From Antarcticimicrobium sp. (GTDB taxonomy: Bacteria > Pseudomonadota > Alphaproteobacteria > Rhodobacterales > Rhodobacteraceae): a DNA stretch of 43,797 nucleotides. Under the pieces are notes generated by a model, which worked only from the letters and a program-made list of their open reading frames with translations, did no database searches and was not told the DNA's origin. A program made the position numbers and the translations under genes. Shown in pieces: positions 9,330 to 21,742 of the stretch (its first letter is position 1; each line of letters begins with the position of its first letter). Location: the NCBI RefSeq assembly GCF_029212575.1, contig NZ_JARGPK010000093.1, positions 1 to 43,797 on the forward strand, in the 5' to 3' direction.

Positions 9330-9775
9330 TCATTTATCCAGAAAACCCAGCCTGAGGGATTTCACTCGGAAGGAACCGCGACCCGTTCTTCAAATATCGT
9401 AATTTCGCAATATTAACAGGAAGTTGAGCAAATCTGTTGAAATCGGCTCAGATGGTGCGAAACCGCGATCCCACACACCCGACAGCCCCGTGCCCGGACA
9501 TAAGCAAGCGATTTGGAACCGGCTTCGCGACGACGGATCTGCCCGGACGAAACGGCCTCTCCACAGCGGTTCAAAGGCGGACCATTCCTTTGCCGCTTGC
9601 GATGTCTCCGCATCCGTCAGTCGATCCGGGCAAGGTGACGGGCTCCTCTGGGTGCATTGGTCTGGACCACGACCCATGCAGACCGGTCGGCTCACCTCGA
9701 TCCCCGCCCGTCGCCGTGGACGATCGGCTCGCTTTTTGCTAGCACAGGCGCGGGAACCGGCGGCAGACCCTGCCC
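9330..9775. other. intergenic region between nos promoter and regulator gene
   Basis: About 450 bp without a convincing gene. Short frames here have no recognisable product. The part near 9380-9450 is clearly AT-richer than its surroundings and holds an imperfect inverted repeat at 9393-9414 (AATAT ... ATATT arms, 7 of 11 pairs). No good FNR box is seen ahead of the regulator: TTGAAATCGGCTCA near 9437 matches only one half-site. Confidence 0.6.
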
Positions 9776-9805
9776 GTGCAGGACAGCAACGAAAAAGGAC
9801 AGGTC

Positions 9806-10489
9806 TTGATCCAGGAACACCACAGGGTGATCGCGCGCAAGTCCGTGCTGCTGCGCTCCCTGCCCGATCAGCACGTCGAACCGCTGTTGTCCCGGGCGAT
9901 CCACCGCCACTACGAACGGGGCGAGACGCTTTTCCTGCAGGATGAGGCCGCCGACGCGATCCACATTGTGCTAGAGGGGTGGGTCAAGCTTTATCGCGTC
10001 ACCCCGAACGGCAACGAGGCGGTGGTCGGGGTCTTCACCCGTGGCGAAAGTTTCGGCGAGGCGATCGCGCTGCGTCACCTGCCTTATCCGGTCTCGGGCG
10101 AGGCGGCGACCTCGGCCGAGGTTCTGTGCCTTCCGTCCAGCGTCCTGATCGACCTGATCAAGCGCGACGCCGAGGTTGGGCTTTCGATCCTGTCCTCGAC
10201 CTTCACCCACCTGCATTCGCTGGTGGCCCAGCTGGAGCAGCTCAAGGCGCAGACAGGGGCGCAGCGGGTGGCCGAGTTTCTGCTGGATCTCTGCGATGGC
10301 GATGGTGGCAGTTGCATGGTGAAGATGCCCTATGACAAGGTGCTGATCGCCGGGCGGCTGGGGATGAAACCCGAAAGCCTGTCGCGCGCCTTTGCCCGGC
10401 TCCGGCAGTCCGGGGTGACCGTCGAAAGGAACCAGGCCCGGATCGAAAATGTCGAACATCTCCGGGATCTGGTGGAAAACAGCGGCTGA
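9806..10489 (+). CDS. dnr: Dnr/NnrR-type Crp/Fnr transcriptional regulator
   Basis: A Crp/Fnr-family activator of about 227 aa. It has an N-terminal cyclic-nucleotide-binding-like barrel (G-E-T-L-F-L-Q-D-E ... G-E-S-F-G-E), a long dimerisation helix, and a C-terminal HTH. The recognition helix reads P-E-S-L-S-R-A-F, with Glu190, Ser193 and Arg194 giving the E-x-x-S-R set that in FNR reads TTGA half-sites. The N-terminal cysteines of FNR are absent, so it belongs with the NO-responsive Dnr/NnrR group rather than the oxygen-sensing FNR group. I chose the TTG at 9806 because AAGGA stands 6 nt ahead of it. A GTG at 9776 in the same frame has no Shine-Dalgarno. It probably acts on the boxes at 9306, 16599 and 18721. 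Confidence 0.9.
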   Translation: MIQEHHRVIARKSVLLRSLPDQHVEPLLSRAIHRHYERGETLFLQDEAADAIHIVLEGWVKLYRVTPNGNEAVVGVFTRGESFGEAIALRHLPYPVSGEAATSAEVLCLPSSVLIDLIKRDAEVGLSILSSTFTHLHSLVAQLEQLKAQTGAQRVAEFLLDLCDGDGGSCMVKMPYDKVLIAGRLGMKPESLSRAFARLRQSGVTVERNQARIENVEHLRDLVENSG

Positions 10490-10509
10490 GCACGAGGAAA
10501 AACGAGCAG

Positions 10510-11073
10510 ATGACCGGACATCTTGACCAGGCGCTTGCCGCCATCGACACCGCCAACGCCGCCGATCCGCGCCGTGAATCGGGGAGTCCAGAGGCGCTTT
10601 TGTACGGTCAGCGCATGAGCGCGGAATGTGACCGCCTGTTCCCCGATGCGCCGGAGGTGCTGAAGATCGCCGCGCGCGGCCAGCATATCGAGCGTTGGGT
10701 GCTCAGGCGCGCCGACTACCCCGAGGGCCGGGCCGGATACCTGGCCTGGCGCCGGGACCTGGCCGAGCACCACGCGACCCGCGTGGGTCAGATCATGGCA
10801 AAGGCCGGCTATGATGCCGAGGCGGTGGAACAGGTCGGCCGGATGCTGCGCAAGCAGGGGATCAAGCGCGACGACACTGTGCAGGCGCTGGAGGACGTGA
10901 TCTGTTTCACCTTCCTGAAATGGTATTTCGCCCCCTTTGCCGCCAAGCATTCCCCGGAGAAGGTGGAGGACATCGTCGAAAAGACCGCGCGCAAGATGTC
11001 GCCCGAGGCCCGTGCGCGGGTGCTGCGCGAGTTCGACTTGCCGGAAACATTGGCCGCCGCCTTCAGGACGTGA
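10510..11073 (+). CDS. DUF4202 family protein
   Basis: This soluble 187-aa protein matches my recollection of the DUF4202 family along nearly its whole length. Conserved-looking stretches are L-L-Y-G-Q-R-M-S, A-A-R-G-Q-H-I-E-R-W, Y-P-E-G-R-A-G-Y-L-A-W-R, L-R-K-Q-G-I-K-R-D and L-E-D-V-I-C-F-T-F-L. There is no signal peptide or membrane helix, so it is cytoplasmic. The function is unknown. It starts 20 bp after the regulator and is presumably co-transcribed with it. Its end overlaps the convergent norF by 11 bp. Its position between the regulator and the nor operon suggests a denitrification-linked role. Confidence 0.82.
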   Translation: MTGHLDQALAAIDTANAADPRRESGSPEALLYGQRMSAECDRLFPDAPEVLKIAARGQHIERWVLRRADYPEGRAGYLAWRRDLAEHHATRVGQIMAKAGYDAEAVEQVGRMLRKQGIKRDDTVQALEDVICFTFLKWYFAPFAAKHSPEKVEDIVEKTARKMSPEARARVLREFDLPETLAAAFRT

Positions 11074-11380
11074 CCCCGGGGACCAGGTAAAGCGCCAGCA
11101 GCAACAGGCCGAACAGCGTGAGCGTCAGGTTGAAACCACGCCGCCAGGACGGTGCCCGCCACAGCCCGAGGTATCGCGACAGGATCAGCCGCGATTTGAC
11201 CAGCGCCAGCGCCAGAACCACCGCGCCGGCCAGCCGGCGGTCGATCTGCACCCCGGCCAGCGCGGCGACCAAAGCCGATGCGCCGCTGAGCGCGACAAGC
11301 GCGATCCAGGCCCGCGTGAGCGCATCGGGGCGCAATCCGGGCCGCGTCGCCGTTTGTCTTGCCGGTTTCAAATCCTCCAT
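11063..11380 (-). CDS. norF: NorF, small membrane protein of NO reductase cluster
   Basis: This 105-aa protein has three hydrophobic segments (about 25-43, 48-62 and 83-101). It resembles cytochrome oxidase subunit IV-like proteins, which is the usual character of NorF. With NorE it supports full NO reductase activity, but neither is part of the purified NorCB enzyme. It is the last gene of the nor operon, 9 bp after norE. Its 3' end overlaps the convergent DUF4202 gene by 11 bp. The identity rests partly on position. Confidence 0.8.
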   Translation of the reverse strand: MEDLKPARQTATRPGLRPDALTRAWIALVALSGASALVAALAGVQIDRRLAGAVVLALALVKSRLILSRYLGLWRAPSWRRGFNLTLTLFGLLLLALYLVPGVTS

Positions 11381-11389
11381 CGCATCGCC

Positions 11390-11950
11390 CTACCCAAGCA
11401 AATAGACGACCGGGAACAGCAGCACCCAGACCAGATCGACCATGTGCCAGAAGGCGGCGCCGGTCTCGATATTGGCGGGTTCGTCCCGCCAAGCCACCAG
11501 CAACAAGATCACGACGCCGGCGGCGACATGGGCGGCGTGAAATCCGGTGAGCAGGTAGTAGAAGGTAAAGAACGCGTGAGTATCCCAGGCGATCCCCTGT
11601 GCCGCCTTGTCGGCATATTCCGCGCCCTTGATCACCAGGAACACCGCCCCGAGCGCCGCCGCCGCGACCAGCGCCAATCGCGCAGCACCGCGCCGGGAAG
11701 CTTCGCGCAACCGCAAGGCCCGCGCGGCCAGAAAGCCGCTGGTCACAAGAACCACGGTGTTCAGCGCCGCGCCGGTGCGGTGCAGATGGTCCTGCGCCTC
11801 GGCAAAGCCCAGCGGGTCGGTCAGCCGCACCGCAAGGAACACGGCCAGCCCGGCGCCGAACACCAGCAACTCGCTGACGATCAACACCCAGATCATCAAC
11901 TCGCCCGGCAATTCGTCCAGAATCGAGGGGGTTTCAACGTTCTGGGTCAT
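11390..11950 (-). CDS. norE: NorE, cytochrome oxidase subunit III-like protein
   Basis: This 186-aa polytopic protein of the heme-copper oxidase subunit III family has about five helices. Family features are L-P-G-E-L-M-I-W-V-L-I-V-S-E near the N-terminus, H-A-F-F-T-F-Y-Y-L-L-T-G-F-H-A-A-H-V in the middle, and F-W-H-M-V-D-L-V-W near the end. NorE is an accessory protein for NO reductase. The chosen ATG overlaps the norD stop by 4 bp. The frame extends further upstream but only through norD. Confidence 0.92.
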   Translation of the reverse strand: MTQNVETPSILDELPGELMIWVLIVSELLVFGAGLAVFLAVRLTDPLGFAEAQDHLHRTGAALNTVVLVTSGFLAARALRLREASRRGAARLALVAAAALGAVFLVIKGAEYADKAAQGIAWDTHAFFTFYYLLTGFHAAHVAAGVVILLLVAWRDEPANIETGAAFWHMVDLVWVLLFPVVYLLG

Positions 11951-13878
11951 CCGATCACCAGCTGGCGATAGATCTGCGGCAGCGCATGGGTCAGCTTGTC
12001 GGGATCGGGCACGATGGCAAAGCCGCCCTGTCCGAACATCCGCGCAAACCACGATTTTCCGGCGCGATCTACCGTCACGCCGTAAACCGCCTGACCGGCG
12101 CGGCGCGCCTCGCGCACCGCCATCGCGGTGTCCTCGATGCCGTGGCGCCCTTCGTAATGATCCAGGTCATTGGGCTTGCCGTCGGTGATCACCAAAAGCA
12201 GCCGGCGCTTGCGCGCCTGCACCGCCAGATCGGCCGAGACATGGCGGATCGCCGCACCGAGACGGGTGTAGAAGCCGGGGCGCAGCGCGCCGATGCGCTG
12301 TTCGACCTGCTCTCCCATCGGCTCATCGAACCCCTTGCAGCGCTGCACATAGACCCGGTCGCGCTTCAACGACGAGAATGCGTGGATCGCGAAACTGTCG
12401 CCGCAGGCCTCCAGCCCCCAGGCCAGCGCGTCCAGTGCCTCGCGCTCGATGTCGATGACCGCGCGGCCTGACACCGCGCTTTCGGTCGAACGGCTGACAT
12501 CCAGCAGGATCGACACCGCCAGATCGCGCGCCTCGGGGCGCGACTGTAGCCAGATCCGGTCGCTGCCCTCGCTGTTGGCGCAGCGGTCCACCTGCGCGCG
12601 CACCGCCGCGTCCATGTCCAACCCGTCGCCGTCCAGATGCCCGCGCGTGGTCACCCGACCGGGGCGCAGCGCCTCGAACTGGCGCTTGACGGCGCGGATG
12701 CGGCGGGCGGCGGCGGCGTCATGGGCATAGGCGGCATTCGCCTCGCCCGCCTCGGCGATGGAGGTCAGCACGCAGCAGTGATCAGGCAGGTAACGCCCGG
12801 TGCGGCAATCCCATTCGGGATACATCACCTTGCCCGACAGCCGTTCGCGGTCGACGTCCTCGGGCGCCAGGTCCAGGTGCAGTTTCAGCCGCGTCGCCGG
12901 CGCCTTGGAGATCTGGCCAAGCCCGATCTCGTCCTGGTCGTCGGCGGCCTTGCGGGCGCTGTCGGGATCGTCGTCATCGACCCGGCGGTTAAGGTTGAGG
13001 AACTCGGCCCAGCTGAGGATCGCCTCGAACTTGTGCAGGATGAGGCTGTCGTTGCGTTCGGCCTGATCGGACTTGCGCCGCCGGGCGCGGTGGGTTTTCT
13101 CGCCGCTCTCCTCGGGCGGGCCGTCGGTGTCGCGGCTTTCGGCCTCCTGCGCTTCGGAAAACTGCACAGGTCGCAGATCGGGCCAGAGCGGCACCGGCCG
13201 GAACGGCCGGTAGCCGCGCGGTGCGCTCACCGCGTCCAGCGCCCCGGCGGTCATCCCCTGCCACATCGGCGTGGCGTCGGCCGACAGATCGTCCCCCAGC
13301 ATGTGCCGAATGATCTGTTCCACCGCCGTCTCACTCGACGGCAGGTCAGGGGCAGCCCGGTGATGCAGGACACCTCCGCACAGCGCCTGATACAGGTCCG
13401 TCAGCCCCGGCGCGTTCTTGAGCGTTGCTGCCACCATGTGCCGCGCGGCGGCCAGTGCGCGCAGGTCGGCGTGCAGCGGGTCCTCCGCCTCGATCCGGCC
13501 CGGCGCATGGGCGGCGCAGGCCGCCAACCAGACGTAAAGCGCGCCGTTTGCCGCCCGCGTGGGCAGCACCGCCAGCCGGTCCGGCAGACGCAGCACCTCG
13601 CCGTCGAAACTGGCGCGCGGCAGGGCCTCGGCCTCGGTGCCCAGCCGCCGCCGCCAGCCCAGCCGGTGGCGCGAGATTTCGTCGGAGACCGGGCGCAACT
13701 CCACGCTCGGGTTGCCGCCCAGCCCCCGGAACAGAACGGCCAGCCGTCCGCCGACCTCGGAAAGATCGACAGCGGCCTCATCATGCGCCTGCGGCGCATC
13801 CAGACGGCTGGCAAAGCTGTGCCACAGTTTCCCGACGGTTTCCTCGGGCTCCCATGGCTCAAAATCGATCCGTGCCAT
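11947..13878 (-). CDS. norD: NorD, von Willebrand-A domain NO reductase activation protein
   Basis: A large soluble protein (643 aa) with a C-terminal vWA domain whose MIDAS motif is seen as L-L-D-V-S-R-S-T. NorD works with the MoxR ATPase NorQ to insert the non-heme iron (FeB) into NorB. The middle section is charged and low in complexity (about residues 230-270). The ATG at 13878 is preferred, because GAGG lies 6 nt upstream. An in-frame GTG at 13890 overlapping the norQ stop would add four residues. It overlaps norE by 4 bp. Confidence 0.95.
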   Translation of the reverse strand: MARIDFEPWEPEETVGKLWHSFASRLDAPQAHDEAAVDLSEVGGRLAVLFRGLGGNPSVELRPVSDEISRHRLGWRRRLGTEAEALPRASFDGEVLRLPDRLAVLPTRAANGALYVWLAACAAHAPGRIEAEDPLHADLRALAAARHMVAATLKNAPGLTDLYQALCGGVLHHRAAPDLPSSETAVEQIIRHMLGDDLSADATPMWQGMTAGALDAVSAPRGYRPFRPVPLWPDLRPVQFSEAQEAESRDTDGPPEESGEKTHRARRRKSDQAERNDSLILHKFEAILSWAEFLNLNRRVDDDDPDSARKAADDQDEIGLGQISKAPATRLKLHLDLAPEDVDRERLSGKVMYPEWDCRTGRYLPDHCCVLTSIAEAGEANAAYAHDAAAARRIRAVKRQFEALRPGRVTTRGHLDGDGLDMDAAVRAQVDRCANSEGSDRIWLQSRPEARDLAVSILLDVSRSTESAVSGRAVIDIEREALDALAWGLEACGDSFAIHAFSSLKRDRVYVQRCKGFDEPMGEQVEQRIGALRPGFYTRLGAAIRHVSADLAVQARKRRLLLVITDGKPNDLDHYEGRHGIEDTAMAVREARRAGQAVYGVTVDRAGKSWFARMFGQGGFAIVPDPDKLTHALPQIYRQLVIG

Positions 13879-13886
13879 CGCGGGCC

Positions 13887-14696
13887 TCACCCGAAAACAG
13901 CGGTGACAAGATCGAAGAGGCCGCGTTTTACATCCTCGTCATCGGTCAGGGGTTCGATCATCGCCGCGCGAATGGCGCGATCCGGCCCCATGCCCTGGGC
14001 GATCAGGGTCGCGGCATAGACCACGAGGCGGGTCGAGACCCCCTCTTCCAGGTCCTGTCCCTTGAGCCCGCGCAGTTTGCCCGCCAGCCGCACCAGCGGC
14101 TTCACCCGATCACGCGCAAGGCCGCTTTCGCTGGCGACCACCTGCTCCTCCAGCTCCGGCGGGGGAAAGTCGAATTCGAGTGACAGGAACCGCTGCCGGG
14201 TCGAGGGTTTCAGCGTTTTCAGGATGTTCTGGTAGCCCGGGTTGTAGGAGGCCACCAGCATGAAGCCGGGCGCGGCCTGCAACTCCTCTCCGGTGCGGTC
14301 GATCGGCAGGATACGGCGATCGTCGGTCAGCGGGTGCAGCACCACGGTGACATCCTTGCGCGCCTCGACCACCTCGTCGAGGTAACAGATCGCGCCCTCG
14401 CGCACCGCGCGGGTCAGCGGCCCGTCGACCCAGACGGTTTCCCCGCCCTTCAACAGGTAGCGCCCGATCAGGTCGGCGGCGGCCAGGTCATCGTGACAGG
14501 CCACGGTATAGAGCGGTCGACCCAGTTTCGCCGCCATATGGGCGACGAACCGGGTCTTGCCGCAGCCGGTCGGCCCCTTGAGCAGGACCGGCAGGCCGTT
14601 GTCATGGGCGGCGGTGAAGACTTCGCATTCATCCGCCTGCGCCAGGTAGAAGGGGGCGTTAGCCGCCCCCGTTCCAAGGGTCAAGGATCCGTCCAT
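13887..14696 (-). CDS. norQ: NorQ, MoxR-type AAA+ ATPase
   Basis: An ATPase of 269 aa. The Walker A motif is G-P-T-G-C-G-K-T (41-48 from the chosen ATG), and Walker B appears as A-I-C-Y-L-D-E-V. Arginine-rich segments follow in S-T-R-Q-R-F. It belongs to the CbbQ/NorQ/NirQ branch of MoxR ATPases, which act with vWA proteins to remodel a target enzyme, here NorB. The ATG at 14696 has GAGG just upstream. A GTG at 14705 overlapping the norB stop is possible and would add three residues. Confidence 0.94.
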   Translation of the reverse strand: MDGSLTLGTGAANAPFYLAQADECEVFTAAHDNGLPVLLKGPTGCGKTRFVAHMAAKLGRPLYTVACHDDLAAADLIGRYLLKGGETVWVDGPLTRAVREGAICYLDEVVEARKDVTVVLHPLTDDRRILPIDRTGEELQAAPGFMLVASYNPGYQNILKTLKPSTRQRFLSLEFDFPPPELEEQVVASESGLARDRVKPLVRLAGKLRGLKGQDLEEGVSTRLVVYAATLIAQGMGPDRAIRAAMIEPLTDDEDVKRGLFDLVTAVFG

Positions 14697-14701
14697 CGGC
14701 C

Positions 14702-16069
14702 TCACTCCGCCGGCGCCCGGGCGGGCCCGGGTTCGATCACCTCGCGGCGCGGCACCCAGAGCGCGTAGAGCAGCAGCAGCGCCCCGACGACAACCGCCAC
14801 ACCGGCGCCGAAGCGCATCCAGTAGAAGATCGCCAGCTGGTCCTGCACGTCCATGTAGTAGTCGCCGATGACCCTTTGCATGTGGGTCTGGATGGTGCCG
14901 GCAAAGGTCAGCGTGAAGGTCATGAAGACCATGCCGCCCGACATCAGCCAGAAGCTGCCCATGTTCAGCACCTGGTTATAGGGATCTCGCCCGCGAAGGA
15001 TCGGCATCGCATAGGTGAAGATCGCCAGGTTGAGGCAGACATAGGCCCCGTAGAACGCCAGGTGACCGTGCGCGGCGGTGATCTGGGTGCCGTGGGTGTA
15101 ATAATTCACCCCGTGCAGCGTGTGCATGAAGCCCCAGACACCGGCCCCGAAAAAGGCCAGCGTGGCACAGCCCAGCGACCAAAGCAGCGCCGCCTTGTTG
15201 GGATGGTCGCGGCGGCCCTTCCAGACCATGACGAAGGCAAAGGACATCATCGCAAAGAACGGAACCACCTCGAACGAACTGAAGATCGACCCGATCCACT
15301 GCCAATAGCCCGGTGTGCCGATCCAGAAGTAATGGTGCCCGGTGCCCAGGATGCCCGAGAACAGCGCCGCGGCGACGATGACATAGAGCCATTTCTCGAC
15401 CACCTCGCGGTCGACCCCGGTCAGCTTCAGCATCAGGAAGGCCAGGATCGAGGCCATGATCAACTCCCACACGCCTTCGACCCAGAGGTGCACGATGTAC
15501 CACCAGTATTGCTTGTCCAGCGCCAGGTTCGACGGGTTGTAGAAGGCGAAGAGGAACAGCAGCGCCAGCCCCCAGAGCCCCAGCAGCAGGATGCCGGTGA
15601 TCGCGGTCTTCTTGCCCTTCAGCACCGTCATGGTGACGTTGTAAAGGAACATCAGCGCCGCCACGACGATGCCCACCTTGACCCATTTGGGCTGTTCGAT
15701 GAACTCGCGCCCCTCCTTGCCGAGCAGCCAGTTGCCCTCGAACAGGTTGAACATATAGGTCAGCACCGCGCCCAGCGTTCCGATCACCAGGATCGCCAGT
15801 TGCAGATAGGCCAGTTTCGAGCTGTGGATCTCGCGTTCGGCCTCTTCCGGGATCAGGAAATAGGCGGCGCCGAAGAACCCCAGCAGCAGCCAGACGATCA
15901 GCGCGTTGGTATGAATCATCCGCACGATGTTGAACGGCAGCAGTTCCGACAGGGTATTGGGCGCGACATAGATCCAGCCGGCCAGCAGCCCGAAGCTCAC
16001 CTGCGTTGCGAACAGCGCCATGGCCACGCCGAAATAGGCCAGCGCGATTTTCTGTGTTTGGTATTTCAT
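14702..16069 (-). CDS. norB: NorB, nitric oxide reductase catalytic subunit
   Basis: The 455-aa heme b/b3 subunit reduces two NO to N2O in the cytoplasmic membrane. About twelve transmembrane helices are seen. Heme and FeB ligand motifs include M-I-H-T-N-A (His53), [21 protein letters not shown] and [10 protein letters not shown]. Glutamates typical of NorB lie in the V-E-G-V-W-E segment. It is short, ending soon after the last helix, so it is the cytochrome c-dependent cNOR type and not the quinol-fused qNOR. norC lies 13 bp upstream. Confidence 0.97.
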   Translation of the reverse strand: MKYQTQKIALAYFGVAMALFATQVSFGLLAGWIYVAPNTLSELLPFNIVRMIHTNALIVWLLLGFFGAAYFLIPEEAEREIHSSKLAYLQLAILVIGTLGAVLTYMFNLFEGNWLLGKEGREFIEQPKWVKVGIVVAALMFLYNVTMTVLKGKKTAITGILLLGLWGLALLFLFAFYNPSNLALDKQYWWYIVHLWVEGVWELIMASILAFLMLKLTGVDREVVEKWLYVIVAAALFSGILGTGHHYFWIGTPGYWQWIGSIFSSFEVVPFFAMMSFAFVMVWKGRRDHPNKAALLWSLGCATLAFFGAGVWGFMHTLHGVNYYTHGTQITAAHGHLAFYGAYVCLNLAIFTYAMPILRGRDPYNQVLNMGSFWLMSGGMVFMTFTLTFAGTIQTHMQRVIGDYYMDVQDQLAIFYWMRFGAGVAVVVGALLLLYALWVPRREVIEPGPARAPAE

Positions 16070-16082
16070 GATTTCAGCCTCC

Positions 16083-16535
16083 TCAGCCCGCGTCGTTGGG
16101 CGGCCAGTCCTGCGCGTCGATCGAATCGACCCACAGCAGGAAGTCGGCCATGTTGCGAATTTCCTCGTCGTTCAGGTTGAACTGCGGCATCTGGCGGCGC
16201 CCCTCGATGCCGGTGGGCTGGGACTCCATCCAGCCCTTGAGGATGTCAAAGGCGCCCTCGGGGTCGTCCTCGACGCCCCAGCGGGTCATTACGTTGGCCA
16301 GTTCGGGGGCGAAATAGGCGCCCTCGCCCAGAATCGTGTGACAGTTGATGCAGCCCTTGTCCTCCCAGATGTGCTTGCCCGCCGCGACGCTGTCGGTCAG
16401 CGTGGCCGCGTCGGTTGAGGTGGTGACGATATAACGGTGTGAATGGACCGACAGGCCCAGAAAGATGATGATGAAGAACAGCGACCCGCCATAGAAAATG
16501 TTGCGGGCCATGCTCTTTGTCATGACATCGCGCAT
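16083..16535 (-). CDS. norC: NorC, cytochrome c subunit of NO reductase
   Basis: This 150-aa protein has a single N-terminal membrane anchor (about 13-31) and a periplasmic mono-heme cytochrome c domain. The heme motif is C-I-N-C-H (Cys62, Cys65, His66), and a likely axial methionine lies in R-R-Q-M-P-Q-F. It passes electrons from periplasmic donors to NorB. The ATG has a strong Shine-Dalgarno (AAGGAG). It is the first gene of norCBQDEF and lies behind an FNR-type box. Confidence 0.97.
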   Translation of the reverse strand: MRDVMTKSMARNIFYGGSLFFIIIFLGLSVHSHRYIVTTSTDAATLTDSVAAGKHIWEDKGCINCHTILGEGAYFAPELANVMTRWGVEDDPEGAFDILKGWMESQPTGIEGRRQMPQFNLNDEEIRNMADFLLWVDSIDAQDWPPNDAG

Positions 16536-16598
16536 TGGGCTCTCCTTTGCGCCAGGTTGATAATGGCGGCAAACTGGGCCCGGACGGGCGGCACAGCC

Positions 16599-16612
16599 TT
16601 AACGAAAGTCAA
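16599..16612 (-). promoter_or_regulatory. FNR/Dnr box of the nor operon
   Basis: Read on the minus strand this is TTGACTTTCGTTAA, a Crp/Fnr palindrome (TTGAC-N4-GTTAA). It is centred about 70 bp upstream of the norC ATG, in the gap between nirI and norC. The same promoter-to-gene distance is seen at nirS, which supports co-regulation. Confidence 0.85.
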
Positions 16613-16636
16613 GCCGGGGTCGGTTTCGCGCCGCGT

Positions 16637-20549
<3,913 letters not shown>

Positions 20550-20565
20550 TCCGCAGGCAAAAATC

Positions 20566-20596
20566 GGCGCGGGCCGGACGCGATCCGGCCCGCGCC
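20566..20596 (+). terminator. strong intercistronic hairpin after nirS
   Basis: GGCGCGGGCCGGA (20566-20578) pairs perfectly with TCCGGCCCGCGCC (20584-20596) around a 5-nt loop, and TTTCCC follows. The 13-bp GC stem lacks a long T tract, so it is probably a partial terminator or an mRNA 3'-end protector. That would leave more nirS than nirE message. Confidence 0.7.
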
Positions 20597-20625
20597 TTTC
20601 CCAAACGCCCCTGAAGGACATTGCC

Positions 20626-21402
20626 ATGACACAGCCGGGAAAAGTCTTTCTGATCGGCGCCGGGCCGGGCGACCCGGAGCTGATGACCCTGCGCGCGCTG
20701 CGCCTGCTGCAAACCGCCGACACGGTGGTCTACGACCGGCTGGTGTCGCGCGAAATCCTCGCACTGGCGCCGCCGGAGGCCCGGATGATCCCGGTCGGCA
20801 AATCGCCGCATAATCACCCGGTCCCGCAGGAGCGGATCAACGACATCCTCGCGCAAGAGGCCGGCGCCGGGCACATCGTGGCGCGGCTGAAGGGGGGCGA
20901 TCCGCTGATCTTCGGCCGTGGCGCCGAGGAGGCGGCCCACCTGGCCGAGCACGGCATCGCGGTGGAGCATGTTCCCGGGATCACCGCCGCGCAGGGCGCG
21001 GCCAGCGTCGCCGGCGTGCCGCTGACCCATCGCGGCCTGGCGACCGGCGTGCAATATGTTACCGGCCACCGCGCCGCGGACCAGGTGCTGGATCTCGACT
21101 GGAAACGGCTGGCCAATCCCGACACCACGCTGGTGATCTACATGGGCGTCGCCAGCATCGGCCAGATCGCGGTCGGCCTGATGACCGAGGGGCTGCCCGG
21201 CAGCACCCCGGTGCTGGCGGTCTCGCGCGCCACCACGGCGGAGGAAACCCGGCTGCTGTCCTCGCTGGGGCGGATCGGAACGGACAGCCGCGACAGCGGG
21301 CTGGCGGCGCCGACGCTGTTCATCATCGGCAAGGTCGTCTCGCTCTATCGCGGCCAGGTGGTGCCGGACGAGGCGATAACTCAGGTCAGCGCCCGTGGGT
21401 GA
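20626..21402 (+). CDS. nirE: NirE, uroporphyrinogen-III C-methyltransferase
   Basis: This 258-aa SAM-dependent methyltransferase converts uroporphyrinogen III to precorrin-2, the first committed step of heme d1 synthesis. The SAM-binding start is V-F-L-I-G-A-G-P-G-D-P-E-L-M-T. Further SUMT motifs are V-Y-D-R-L-V-S, R-L-K-G-G-D-P-L-I-F-G-R-G and V-P-G-I-T-A-A. It is a stand-alone methyltransferase without the CysG dehydrogenase/chelatase domain, so siroheme formation must use an enzyme encoded elsewhere. AAGGACA is an adequate ribosome site. Confidence 0.95.
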   Translation: MTQPGKVFLIGAGPGDPELMTLRALRLLQTADTVVYDRLVSREILALAPPEARMIPVGKSPHNHPVPQERINDILAQEAGAGHIVARLKGGDPLIFGRGAEEAAHLAEHGIAVEHVPGITAAQGAASVAGVPLTHRGLATGVQYVTGHRAADQVLDLDWKRLANPDTTLVIYMGVASIGQIAVGLMTEGLPGSTPVLAVSRATTAEETRLLSSLGRIGTDSRDSGLAAPTLFIIGKVVSLYRGQVVPDEAITQVSARG

Positions 21403-21742
21403 TCCGCGCGGGCATAAGGTTGCGCCGATCCTCGGGCTGGCGTGTCTGGGTTTGGGCCTGCTCCTGCTCCCCGACACAGCCCGCGCCGCCGACGCGCCGG
21501 ATCCGGCGCCACTGAAACGGCTGGTGCACCAGGATTGCGGCTCTTGCCACGGGCTCACGCTCAAGGGCGGGCTGGGTCCCGACCTGCGCGCCCCGGCCCT
21601 GGCCCATTACGACCCCGAAACGCTCCGCACGGTGATCCTCGACGGTATCCCGGAAACCGCGATGCCGCCCTGGCGCCCGCTCCTGACTGAGCAAGAGGCT
21701 GCCTGGATCGCCGACTACCTGCTGAAGGAGGCTCCGAAATGA
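21395..21742 (+). CDS. nirC: NirC, small periplasmic c-type cytochrome
   Basis: This 115-aa mono-heme cytochrome has a signal peptide ending near A-R-A-A (about residue 32). The heme motif is C-G-S-C-H (Cys48, Cys51, His52), and an M-P-P-W segment likely supplies the methionine ligand. NirC can donate electrons to NirS and is linked to d1 maturation. The start is a GTG that overlaps the nirE stop by 8 bp. The nirF start overlaps its end by 4 bp. Confidence 0.9.
   Translation: MGDPRGHKVAPILGLACLGLGLLLLPDTARAADAPDPAPLKRLVHQDCGSCHGLTLKGGLGPDLRAPALAHYDPETLRTVILDGIPETAMPPWRPLLTEQEAAWIADYLLKEAPK

Noticed and set aside
9437-9450. TTGAAATCGGCTCA as an FNR box ahead of the regulator
   Set aside because: Only one half-site matches; the second half does not fit TCAA, and it lies over 350 bp from the gene.
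9424-9945. Several short frames on both strands between the nos promoter and the regulator
   Set aside because: They overlap each other, lack ribosome sites and show no protein-like composition.
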